This document shows, in pieces, positions 1 to 7,547 of a DNA stretch of 21,697 nucleotides (position 1 is its first letter; the number at the start of each line of letters is the position of its first letter). The stretch comes from JBKPNX01 sp046732855 (GTDB lineage Bacteria; Pseudomonadota; Alphaproteobacteria; Geminicoccales; Geminicoccaceae), in contig JBKPNX010000223.1 in the NCBI GenBank assembly GCA_046732855.1, forward strand, positions 1 to 21,697, read 5' to 3'. Below the pieces are notes generated by a model. It had not been told where the DNA came from. It was given only the letters and a program-made list of their open reading frames with translations, and made no database searches. Both the position numbers and the translations under genes were made by a program.

Positions 1-276
1 CCATCCCAATCGTCGCGGGGGATGGCATAGCGCGCCGCATGGGACTCGACAGCGGGCGCGCGCCGGTCCGGTGCTCGCCGGCGGCACGCATTTCGATTAG
101 AATTGGCGCAGTGCGCTCGGATCAGATTTGAGCCTGCCAGGCGTGAGGTGGCGCCGTGGGGCTATGGCAGCCGGCGCCCGGATCCCGAGTCGGTGGGTGT
201 TGATTCTGGTCACACCATCGCGAACATCTCATGGGAAGGGGTGAGCCGCGTGGCGGCGCGCAGACGGAGGTCGAGC
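1..276. other. Non-coding leader upstream of the first gene
   Basis: I see no gene I can defend here. The forward frame stays open upstream of 277, but its residues do not resemble the family of the gene that follows. On the minus strand an ATG at 91-89 opens a frame that runs off the left edge, so the 5' end of a divergent gene is possible; about 30 codons are too few to judge. The only AT-rich patch, near 91-105, contains TAGAAT (98-103), which could be a -10 element, but it has no convincing -35 partner. Confidence 0.4.
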
Positions 277-1137
277 ATGAACCCGGAGGTCCACTCGTTC
301 TTCCACGACGAATCGAACACGATCGCGCATGTGGTCCAGGAGTCCGAGGGGCGCCGCTGCGCGATCATCGACGCCGCGCTCGACTTCGACCAGGCGGCGG
401 GGCGGACCAGGACCGGTTTCGCGGACAAGCTCGTCGCATTCGTGCGCGGGCGCGCGCTCGAGGTCGAGTGGATCCTCGAGACGCATGCCCACGCCGATCA
501 CCTGAGCGCCGCCCCCTATCTCAAGAAGCAGCTCGGCGGCCGCATCGGGATCGGCGAGCACATCACCGACGTGCAGAAGCTGTTCCGGGATCTGTTCAAC
601 GTCGAGAAGACCTTCAACACCGACGGCTCGCAGTTCGACCATCTGTTCGAGGAAGGCGAGCGGTTCACGGTCGGCGCGCTCGAGGGACACGTCCTGTACA
701 CGCCCGGCCACACCCCTGCCTGCGTCACCTACGTGATCGGCGACGCGGCATTCGTCGGCGACACCCTGTTCATGCCGGATGGCGGCACGGCGCGCGCCGA
801 TTTCCCGGGGGGCGATGCCGCGATGCTGTACCGGTCGATCGAGAAGATCCTCGCGCTGCCCGCCGAGACCCGGCTGTTCGTATGCCACGACTACGGCCCG
901 GGCGGCCGCGCCATCGCGTGGCAGACCACCGTCGCCGAGGAGCGCGCCAAGAACATCCACGTGCGCGCGGGCGTGAGCGAGGCGGAGTTTGTCAAGCTGC
1001 GCACCGAGCGCGACAAGACGCTCGCCATGCCGCAGCTGCTGATCCCCTCGATCCAGGTGAACATGCGCGCGGGCGAGATGCCGCCGCCGGAGGACAACGG
1101 CGTCTCCTACATCAAGATCCCGCTGAACCGGATCTGA
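277..1137 (+). CDS. MBL-fold metallo-hydrolase, Blh / persulfide dioxygenase-like
   Basis: This is a 286-residue metallo-beta-lactamase-fold enzyme. The metal-binding set is complete: THAHADH (H70, H72, D74, H75), H145 in TPGHTP, D162 in GDTLF and H204 in CHDYG. The sequence from ETHAHADHLSAAPYLK through GDAAFVGDTLFMPD and the C-terminal MP-x-LL-x-PS-x-QVN-x-RAG stretch fits the Blh (beta-lactamase-like hydrolase) branch, which is related to ETHE1 persulfide dioxygenases that oxidise glutathione persulfide to sulfite. The start at 277 is chosen because GGAGG (266-270) sits six bases upstream and family similarity begins there; the frame is open further upstream without similarity. The protein has no signal peptide and is presumably cytoplasmic. 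No BigR-type regulator or sulfur-transport gene, the usual company of Blh, is in view. The fold is certain; the persulfide role is inferred. Confidence 0.88.
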   Translation: MNPEVHSFFHDESNTIAHVVQESEGRRCAIIDAALDFDQAAGRTRTGFADKLVAFVRGRALEVEWILETHAHADHLSAAPYLKKQLGGRIGIGEHITDVQKLFRDLFNVEKTFNTDGSQFDHLFEEGERFTVGALEGHVLYTPGHTPACVTYVIGDAAFVGDTLFMPDGGTARADFPGGDAAMLYRSIEKILALPAETRLFVCHDYGPGGRAIAWQTTVAEERAKNIHVRAGVSEAEFVKLRTERDKTLAMPQLLIPSIQVNMRAGEMPPPEDNGVSYIKIPLNRI

Positions 1138-1188
1138 GCCCCGCGGGGTCGTACCGGCGCGCTCAGCACGATCGCTCGAAGTTGCGTC

Positions 1189-1207
1189 CGCGCGCAGGCT
1201 GCGCGCG
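1189..1207. terminator. GC-rich perfect inverted repeat after the MBL gene
   Basis: CGCGCGCAG (1189-1197) and CTGCGCGCG (1199-1207) are exact inverted complements around one base, giving an 8 bp stem with a three-base loop. It lies about 50 bases after the stop of the MBL gene and before the SGNH gene. There is no T-run after it, so a factor-independent terminator is not demonstrated. In DNA this rich in GC such hairpins can arise by chance. Confidence 0.3.
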
Positions 1208-1323
1208 AGCGGCAAAAGCTGCCGTCATGGTGATTCCTGCAAAAGGCCGCAACAGCGTCACGAGGTGCAGCTGGAGGTTGCTCGGCCCGGTCAGCAGCGC
1301 CACTGTGCCCGGCCGGAGATGGC

Positions 1324-2529
1324 ATGCAATCCGAAGCGCGAGGGTCCATGGGCCGATGGAGCAGACGATTTCTCTATGTGGTCGGCGTCCTTGCGCTGGC
1401 CGCCGCGACCTTGGAGCTGGGCACGCGCCTGCTCAGAGAGCCGCAAGGCGAGCCATCCATCTCTCGCGAGGCGAGCCAAGGATCGGATGAGTTCGGTCAG
1501 TTCCGGCGCGACGTGAGCCAGTGCGCCGCCCTGGGCGTGAAGTATTACGAGTACTTTCTTTTCTCCTGGGCGCCGTGCGCCACGGCCACGGTCAACGTCA
1601 GCGACTACTACTCGTCGCGGCGTACGCCGGCGAGCGAGCCGGCTGATCGCGCCGACCTGATCGTCTGGACCTTTGGCGGCTCGACCATGCAGGACTTCGA
1701 GACCACGGACGCGCGCTCGATCGCTAACGTGATCGCCAGGACCTTGGTGACCGTCGGGGTCAGCGTCCGGGTCGAGAATTTCGGCGCCCCGACGTTTCAG
1801 AGCTCGCTGGAGCTGGTCAAGTTCGTGACGCTTGCGGCGCGCGTGCCCCCCGAGCGATTGCCGGGCGTGGTCGTGTTCTACGATGGCTACAACGATGCCA
1901 ACCACGGCTACTATTTCGGCGCCGGCAGCATGCAGAACGATCTTTCGGCCAAGCTCGCGGCGCTCATCGAGCACAAGAGCGGCACCCTGTCGCTTTACGG
2001 CATCAGCATGGGGCTCGCCGCCCACTCGGCGTTCTGGCAGACCTATGTGCACAAGCGCCTGGAGCACGCCCTGTTCCACGACCCCGACCCGCAGCCGGAC
2101 GAGGCGAACCTGCGCCGCGCCGTCGACGTCTATCTGCGCAACACGCAGATCGCGAGCGGCGTCTGCGCGGCGATCGGCGCCCGCTGCTTTTTCGTGCTAC
2201 AGCCGCTAATCGCGACCAAGGCCCCTCTCGGGCCAGGCGAGACCCAGGTGATCGCCGCGATGAAGCCGTCGCTGATCGAATTCGCGCGGCGCTTTTACGC
2301 CCTTACGCGCGCTGCGATGCAGGGCAGTCCCGCATTTATCGATGGCTCGGCGGTGCTGAACGATCATCCAGAAGACGTGTTCCACGATCTCGGGCACGTG
2401 TCGGAATCCGGCGTCCCCGCCGTCGGCGAGTTCATCGCGGGGCAGATCCTCGCCCGCCTGCGCGATGGCCCGTCGGCCGGGGCGGTCGCAGGCGATGCGG
2501 CTGCCGCCCAGACGATCCGAGCGCCATAG
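1324..2529 (+). CDS. Membrane-anchored SGNH/GDSL-type hydrolase-like protein
   Basis: The product is 401 residues. An N-terminal hydrophobic segment (about 15-32, after RRF) is uncleaved in appearance and should anchor the protein with its main domain outside the cytoplasm. The SGNH blocks can be followed in order: GGS with the nucleophile candidate S120 (FGGSTMQDFE), the ENFGAP block (about 151-156, G154), GYND with G188 and N190, and D355-x-x-H358 in HDLGHVSESG. Such proteins are esterases or acyl/acetyl-transfer enzymes on envelope polysaccharides or lipids; the substrate here is unknown. ATG 1324 is preferred because GGAG (1315-1318) is five bases upstream; ATG 1348 is the alternative and would still keep the membrane segment. 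No polysaccharide gene adjoins it. The family call is good, the activity open. Confidence 0.75.
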   Translation: MQSEARGSMGRWSRRFLYVVGVLALAAATLELGTRLLREPQGEPSISREASQGSDEFGQFRRDVSQCAALGVKYYEYFLFSWAPCATATVNVSDYYSSRRTPASEPADRADLIVWTFGGSTMQDFETTDARSIANVIARTLVTVGVSVRVENFGAPTFQSSLELVKFVTLAARVPPERLPGVVVFYDGYNDANHGYYFGAGSMQNDLSAKLAALIEHKSGTLSLYGISMGLAAHSAFWQTYVHKRLEHALFHDPDPQPDEANLRRAVDVYLRNTQIASGVCAAIGARCFFVLQPLIATKAPLGPGETQVIAAMKPSLIEFARRFYALTRAAMQGSPAFIDGSAVLNDHPEDVFHDLGHVSESGVPAVGEFIAGQILARLRDGPSAGAVAGDAAAAQTIRAP

Positions 2530-2553
2530 CCCCGCCCTTACGCTGGTTTCCGA

Positions 2554-2571
2554 TTGGCCGCCAGCGGCCAA
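2554..2571. promoter_or_regulatory. Perfect 8-base inverted repeat in the gap before the catabolic operon
   Basis: TTGGCCGC-CA-GCGGCCAA is an exact inverted repeat with a two-base centre. It lies 24 bases after the SGNH stop and about 115 bases before the flavin monooxygenase start. It could be an operator for a dimeric regulator of the operon (LacI/GntR-type sites are often this size), or a terminator stem for the SGNH gene, although no T-run follows. No regulator gene is encoded beside the operon within the window. Confidence 0.3.
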
Positions 2572-2685
2572 GGCAGCCGGCCACCGGCGTTCGCCGCAGT
2601 CTCAGCCTTGCGTGCCGCCGCGGAGCGAGGCAAGATCTTTCCTCAATCATCGGTAGCCAGGGAATGATCGGGGAGGGAGGCGACG

Positions 2686-3792
2686 ATGCGGCTCGGGCTC
2701 TTCATGATGCCGTTGCACCCGCCGACGCGGGACTACCACGAGATGCTGGAGGAGGATCTCGAGGCGGTGCTGCACGCCGACCGCCTCGGCTTCGACGACG
2801 TCTGGATCGGCGAGCACTTCAGCTCGATGACCGAGCCGATCACCTCGCCGCTGATGTTCCTGGCCAAGGCGATTCCGCTGACCAAGCGGGTGCGCCTGTG
2901 CACCGGGGTGCTCAATCTGCCGCAGCAGCACCCCGCGGTGGTCGCGGGCTTCGCTGCGATGTTCGACCACATGGCGAACGGCCGGTTCGTCATGGGCATC
3001 GGCCCGGGCGGGCTGCCGTCCGACTTCGAGCTGTTCGGGCTCAACGACGCCCAGGCGCGCGGCAGGATGACGCTCGAATCGATCGACACGATCCTCAAGA
3101 TCTGGACCGGCGAGCCGCCGTACATGATTGAGGGCGAGTACTGGCAGATCCGCCAGGACGAGTGGTACTGGCCCGAGCTCGGCCTCGGCTTCATGCCGAA
3201 GCCGTACCAGCAGCCGCATCCACCGATCGCGGTCGCCGGGATGAGCCCGTATCCGTTCTTCGTCAAGGAAGCGGCCAAGCGCGGCTGGATGGCGATCAGC
3301 GCCAACTTCATCCCGGCGGCGAGCGTCGCGACTCACTGGCAGCGCTTCAGCGAGGGCTGCGCCGAGGCGGGGGAGGAGCCTGACGGCGAGCGCTGGCACG
3401 TCGCGCGCACGGTCCTGGTGACCGAAACCGACGCGGAAGCCAAGGCCTATCTGGCGCGGCCGAAATCTTCCGTGCGCTACTACTTCTACTATCTCAGCTC
3501 GCTGATGAAGAAGGCGGGCTTCGCGCAGATCATGAAGGGACTCGAGCAGTTCAGCGACGACGCGCTCACGGTCGACTGGGCGCTCGAGAACATCGTGATC
3601 GCGGGCAGCCCTGAGACCGTGGCCGAGAAGCTGCTCGCAGTGCGCGAGCAGGTCGGCCCGTTCGGCACGCTGGTGCTGACCGGACTCGACTGGGACGACC
3701 CGGCGCTGTGGAAGCGGTCGATGGCGTTGACCGCCGAAGAGGTCATGCCGCGCCTGCGCCAGGCGACCGCGCCCGCGATCGCCGCCAAGTAG
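2686..3792 (+). CDS. LLM-class flavin-dependent monooxygenase
   Basis: The 368-residue protein has the hallmarks of the bacterial luciferase-like monooxygenase superfamily: an N-terminal MRLGLFMMP strand, the ADRLGFDDVWIGEHF segment (about 31-45), MANGRFVMGIGPGG (about 97-110), and the PHPPIAVAGMSPYP loop in the second half of the TIM barrel. Enzymes of this group use reduced FMN and O2 to oxidise terpenes, aldehydes, sulfonates or amines. No flavin reductase gene is in the window, so reduced flavin would have to come from elsewhere. The start is supported by GGGAGG (2675-2680) five bases before ATG. The gene lies 49 bases before the sugar-binding protein gene on the same strand, so it is probably the first gene of that operon. 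Superfamily membership is very likely; the substrate cannot be told from sequence. Confidence 0.85.
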   Translation: MRLGLFMMPLHPPTRDYHEMLEEDLEAVLHADRLGFDDVWIGEHFSSMTEPITSPLMFLAKAIPLTKRVRLCTGVLNLPQQHPAVVAGFAAMFDHMANGRFVMGIGPGGLPSDFELFGLNDAQARGRMTLESIDTILKIWTGEPPYMIEGEYWQIRQDEWYWPELGLGFMPKPYQQPHPPIAVAGMSPYPFFVKEAAKRGWMAISANFIPAASVATHWQRFSEGCAEAGEEPDGERWHVARTVLVTETDAEAKAYLARPKSSVRYYFYYLSSLMKKAGFAQIMKGLEQFSDDALTVDWALENIVIAGSPETVAEKLLAVREQVGPFGTLVLTGLDWDDPALWKRSMALTAEEVMPRLRQATAPAIAAK

Positions 3793-3841
3793 CCCAAGCT
3801 CTACAACAACCATCGGAAAACAACTGGGAGGCAAAAGCGTC

Positions 3842-4849
3842 ATGGCCTGCAAACGCGCGCAGTTCATTGCGATCACGCTGGTGATGCTGATGGCGGCAGC
3901 GAGGGCCGTCGGCGCTCAGGATTTCGAGCTGGCGATGGTGATCAAGGAGACCACCAACCCGTACTACAATGCCACCCTTGCCGGGGCGCAGATGGCCGCC
4001 AAGGAGATCGGCGGGACCGCGAAGAACTACGGCCCGACGCAGTCGAGCGGCGAGGCCCAGATCGCGATCATCAACAACCTCGCCGACCGGCGCGTCCCCG
4101 CGATCGCGATCGCGCCGAGCGATCCGAACGCCGTGGCGCCGGCGATGAAGCGCGCCCAGCGCATCGGGTCCAAGGTCATCACCTTCGATGCCGATTCGGC
4201 GCCCGACGCGCGGCCGTTCTTCGTCAATCAGGCGACGACGGACTCGGTCGGCCATTTCGGCGCCGTCAAGCTCGCCGAGGTCCTCGGCAACAAGGGCAAG
4301 GTCGCGATCGTGTCGGCGCAACCCACGGCGGCCAACCAGAACGCCTGGATCGCGGCCTTCCGCGACGAGCTGAGCAAGCCGGAGTACAAGGATATCGAGA
4401 TCGTCGACGAGGTCTACGGCTACGACAACGAGCAGAAAGCGTTCGATCTGACCGTGGCGCTGACCACCAAGTACCCCGATCTCGCCGGCATCTACGCGCC
4501 GACCTGCCCTGGGCTGCCGGCGGTCGCGCGCGCGCTCGAGTCGGTCAACAAGGGCAAGGGCGTGATCAAGCTCGCCGGGATGTGCGTGCCCAGCATCACC
4601 TCGGAGTACATGCTCGACGGCACGATCCAGGTGTTCTACCTGTGGGACCCGATCAAGCTCGGCTACGTCACGTACTACGCGGCCAAGCTGTTCTCCGAAG
4701 GCAAGATCGACGGCAAGCCCGGCGATTCCTTCACGATCGAGGCCGGCAATAAATGGCCGGGCACCTATACGATCGGGGACAACCTCGAGATCGTCACCGG
4801 CGATCCGCTGCAATACACCGAGGCGAACTACAAGGAGCACGCGTACTAG
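3842..4849 (+). CDS. Sugar ABC transporter periplasmic binding protein, RhaS-like (CUT2)
   Basis: The 335-residue product carries a typical Sec signal peptide (basic start, hydrophobic core about 8-20, likely cleavage after GA25 before QDFEL) and a periplasmic-binding-protein type 1 fold. Segments such as NPYYNATLAGAQMAAKEIGG, YGPTQSSGEAQ, AIAIAPSDPNAVAPAMKRA, and VYGYDNEQKA resemble the RhaS / autoinducer-2 binding subfamily. It would capture a sugar-like ligand in the periplasm and hand it to the permeases encoded downstream. GGGAGG (3826-3831) is ten bases before ATG, a little far but in range. The gene is followed by a possible stem-loop and then the ATPase gene. The family is secure; rhamnose itself as ligand is not supported because no rhamnose enzymes are nearby. 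Confidence 0.88.
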   Translation: MACKRAQFIAITLVMLMAAARAVGAQDFELAMVIKETTNPYYNATLAGAQMAAKEIGGTAKNYGPTQSSGEAQIAIINNLADRRVPAIAIAPSDPNAVAPAMKRAQRIGSKVITFDADSAPDARPFFVNQATTDSVGHFGAVKLAEVLGNKGKVAIVSAQPTAANQNAWIAAFRDELSKPEYKDIEIVDEVYGYDNEQKAFDLTVALTTKYPDLAGIYAPTCPGLPAVARALESVNKGKGVIKLAGMCVPSITSEYMLDGTIQVFYLWDPIKLGYVTYYAAKLFSEGKIDGKPGDSFTIEAGNKWPGTYTIGDNLEIVTGDPLQYTEANYKEHAY

Positions 4850-4862
4850 CTTCCGGCCGGGG

Positions 4863-4897
4863 GCGGGGGTGGCGACGAGCAACCGTGCCGCCCCTGC
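4863..4897 (+). other. Potential intercistronic stem-loop after the binding-protein gene
   Basis: Bases 4863-4873 can pair with 4887-4897, giving 11 pairs including two G-U pairs, with a 13-base loop, all inside the 65-base gap between the binding-protein and ATPase genes. No T-run follows, so read-through is expected. Such structures can protect the upstream message from 3' decay or dampen downstream expression. A chance origin is possible in this GC-rich gap. Confidence 0.35.
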
Positions 4898-4914
4898 GCA
4901 CCTCGGGCGCACGG

Positions 4915-6483
4915 ATGGCGGGTACCTCCCGGGCCGATGAGAGCGCGCAGGCAGCGGGCGTGACTCCGCTCGTTGAGCTGCGCGCGATCACCAAATGGTT
5001 CGGGCCCGTCCAGGTGCTCACCGACGTCGATCTCGTCCTGCATGCCGGCCGCGTGCATTCGCTCGCCGGGGAGAACGGCGCCGGCAAGAGCACGTTGGTC
5101 AAGATCCTGGGCGGCATCCATCAACCCGACACTGGCCGCATTCTGATCGATGGGGCGGAGGTGACGATCCGCGGCGCCGCCGACGCCCAGCGCCACGGCA
5201 TCGCGGTGATCCATCAGCACCCGACGGTCTTCCCTGATCTGTCCGTGGCCGAGAACGTGTTCATCGGCCGCCAGCCGGTGCAGCGGGGCCGGATCGACTG
5301 GGGGAAGATGCGCGCCGAGGCGCGGGAGCTGCTGGCGCGCCTCAGCATGCCGATCGACGTGCGTACGCCGGTGAAGCTGCTCGGCATCGCCGAACGCCAG
5401 ACGATCGAGATCGTCCGCGCGTTGTCGCTGGATGCGCGCGTCCTGATCATGGACGAGCCGACGTCGGCGATCTCGAGCAGCGAGGTCGACCGCCTGTTCG
5501 AGATCGTGCTGCGGCTCAAGCAGCAGGGCGTCGCGATTCTCTTCATCAGCCATTTTATCGACGAGATCCTGCGCATGGGCGACGACGTGACGATCCTGCG
5601 CTCCGGCCGCCGGGTCGTCGCCTGCCCTGGCGCGGAGCTGACCCCGGAGCAGACGGTTCGGCACATGGTCGGCACCGATCTTGCCGCGTTCTTCCCCAAG
5701 GAAGCGGCGGTGATCGGGGCGCCGGTCATGGACGTGCGTGGGCTGTCCGGCGCCGGCTTCGTGGAAGACGTCACCTTCGAGCTGCGCGCGGGCGAGATCC
5801 TGGGCTTCTTCGGCCTGGTCGGCGCCGGCCGCTCCGAGGTCGCCCAGATGCTGTTCGGCATCACGCCACCGCCGAGCGGCGAGATCCGAGTCGACGGCCG
5901 CGCGGTCCGCCCGCGCTCGCCGCGAGATGCCTTGCAACTCGGCATCTCGCTGTTGCCCGAGGACCGCCATTACCAGGGCCTCGTGCTCGAGTTCACGATC
6001 CGGGCGAACGAGACGCTGCCGGTGCTGCGCCGGCTGGCTGACCGGCTCGGCATGGTCGATCGCGGGGCCGAGGCGAAGCTCGCCGAGGAGTACGCCTCGC
6101 GCATGCGCGTGGTCGCGAGCGGAATCGAGCAGATCACCAATACGCTCTCCGGCGGCAACCAGCAGAAGGTGCTTCTGGCCAAGTGGCTGATTCCGGCGCC
6201 GCGCGTGCTGATCCTCGACCAGCCGACGCGCGGCATCGACGTGGGCGCGAAGGCAGAAATCCACCGGATCGTGTCGCATCTTGCGACGGAGGGCATCGCG
6301 ATCATCCTGATCTGCGACGATGCCGCCGAGGTGAGCGCGATGGCCGATCGCATCCTGGTCTTTCGCGGCGGCCGGGTCGTCGCCGAGTTCACGCGGGACT
6401 CGTTCGATCAGGAAGCGATGCTGCTCGCCGCTGCGCACGTCGTGCGGGATGCCGAGGCGACCGGTCTGGCGGCCCGGCCATGA
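4915..6483 (+). CDS. Sugar ABC transporter ATP-binding protein, tandem-NBD (RhaT/RbsA-like)
   Basis: With start 4915 the protein has 522 residues and two fused nucleotide-binding domains, as is usual for CUT2 sugar importers. NBD1: Walker A GENGAGKST (52-60), Walker B LIMDEPTSA (177-185) and H-loop H213, but a degenerate signature (LGIAERQTIEI). NBD2: degenerate Walker A (GLVGAGRSE, 300-308), perfect signature LSGGNQQK (411-418) and Walker B LILDQPTRG (432-440), where the catalytic Glu is Gln436. The expected result is one working and one silent ATP site. The start is uncertain: GTG 4885 and GTG 4960 are in frame, and none has a strong ribosome-binding site. The stop overlaps the next ATG (ATGA, 6480-6483), so translation is probably coupled to the permease. 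Confidence 0.9.
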   Translation: MAGTSRADESAQAAGVTPLVELRAITKWFGPVQVLTDVDLVLHAGRVHSLAGENGAGKSTLVKILGGIHQPDTGRILIDGAEVTIRGAADAQRHGIAVIHQHPTVFPDLSVAENVFIGRQPVQRGRIDWGKMRAEARELLARLSMPIDVRTPVKLLGIAERQTIEIVRALSLDARVLIMDEPTSAISSSEVDRLFEIVLRLKQQGVAILFISHFIDEILRMGDDVTILRSGRRVVACPGAELTPEQTVRHMVGTDLAAFFPKEAAVIGAPVMDVRGLSGAGFVEDVTFELRAGEILGFFGLVGAGRSEVAQMLFGITPPPSGEIRVDGRAVRPRSPRDALQLGISLLPEDRHYQGLVLEFTIRANETLPVLRRLADRLGMVDRGAEAKLAEEYASRMRVVASGIEQITNTLSGGNQQKVLLAKWLIPAPRVLILDQPTRGIDVGAKAEIHRIVSHLATEGIAIILICDDAAEVSAMADRILVFRGGRVVAEFTRDSFDQEAMLLAAAHVVRDAEATGLAARP

Positions 6484-7547
6484 GCGGGCATGGCGCGACC
6501 ACGAACGAGCATCGGCCCGACGCGAGGCATGGCTTGATCGAGCGCAGTCTGCGGGTGCGGGAGATCGGCCTGGTGCTCGCGCTTCTCCTGCTGTGCGTGC
6601 TCGTGACCCTGCGCGAGCCGCGCTTTTTGGGGGCAGCGAATCTCGAGCAGGTCGCGCTTTCGGCGACGCTCGTGTGCATCGTCGCGCTTGGCGAGGCGCT
6701 GGTCATCATCACGCGGCAGATCGACCTCTCGGTCGGCGCGATCGTGGCGATGAGCGCGTTCATCGTCGCCGACTGGCTGGAGGATCACCAGGCGGGGAGC
6801 CTCGTGTTCGCGTTTCTCCTGGGCTGCGCCGTCGGCGGCGCGCTGGGCGTGTTCAACGCGCTGCTCGTCGGGGTCGCCCGCATCCCGGCGATCGTCGCGA
6901 CGCTCGGCACCCTCGCCATCTACCGGGGCGGCGTGATCGTTTACGCCGGCGGTCGTCAGATCTCGGCTACGGCATTGCCCGACAGCTATGAGAACATCGC
7001 ACGGGTCGATCTCGCGGGCGTGCCGCTCCTGGTCTGGCTCGCGCTCCTGCTGACCGCGCTGTTCGGCTGGATGGCGCGCTCGACTCGGATCGGGCGCAAT
7101 CTCTACGCGCTCGGCAGCAGCCCGGAGAGCGCCCGGCTCGTCGGCATCAGCGAGGCCTGGCACATCGCCTTCGTGTTCATTCTTTCCGGCCTGCTGTGCG
7201 GCCTCGTCGGCGTCCTGTGGGGCGCGCGCTTCGGCACCGTCGACGCCGTGCTCGCGCCGGATCTGCACCTCCAGGCGATCTCGGCCGTGGTCATCGGCGG
7301 CGTGAGCATCTTCGGTGGCAGCGGCTCGGTGTACGGCGCCGCGATCGGCGCGGTGATCTTCGCGGTCCTGCAGAACGGCGTGCAGCTGCTGGGGGTCAAC
7401 CAGTTCTGGCTCGAGGCCGTGATCGGGCTCGCGATTCTCGGCACCGTCATGTTCTACAGCATGCTGGCGCGGCGCGCGGAGCGGGTCGAGCACGCGAGCC
7501 GACGACCGTCGTTGGCGCGCCCGCCCGAAGTGGGCCCGGACCGATGA
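6480..7547 (+). CDS. Sugar ABC transporter permease 1 (RhaP-like, CUT2)
   Basis: This is a 355-residue inner-membrane protein with about eight to ten hydrophobic segments from residue 28 onward. It shows the BPD_transp_2 signature of CUT2 permeases: ALGEALVIITRQIDLSVGAI (IDLSVG at 81-86), GVARIPAIVATLGTLAIYRGG, and GGVSIFGGSGSVYGAAIGA near the C-terminus. It forms half of the membrane channel, most likely as a heterodimer with the next gene product. The first 25 or so residues are polar and poorly conserved in appearance. ATG 6480 overlaps the ATPase stop by four bases, and its own stop overlaps the next ATG in the same manner. Confidence 0.9.
   Translation: MSGHGATTNEHRPDARHGLIERSLRVREIGLVLALLLLCVLVTLREPRFLGAANLEQVALSATLVCIVALGEALVIITRQIDLSVGAIVAMSAFIVADWLEDHQAGSLVFAFLLGCAVGGALGVFNALLVGVARIPAIVATLGTLAIYRGGVIVYAGGRQISATALPDSYENIARVDLAGVPLLVWLALLLTALFGWMARSTRIGRNLYALGSSPESARLVGISEAWHIAFVFILSGLLCGLVGVLWGARFGTVDAVLAPDLHLQAISAVVIGGVSIFGGSGSVYGAAIGAVIFAVLQNGVQLLGVNQFWLEAVIGLAILGTVMFYSMLARRAERVEHASRRPSLARPPEVGPDR

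Noticed and set aside
1107..1349. 80-codon minus-strand frame between the MBL and SGNH genes
   Set aside because: It overlaps both real genes, has no ribosome-binding site and no recognisable pattern.
4846..6438. 530-codon open frame on the minus strand opposite the sugar ATPase gene
   Set aside because: It is a by-product of GC-rich third positions in the real gene. Its product is rich in Arg, Asp and His with no recognisable domain, while the plus strand encodes complete ABC motifs.
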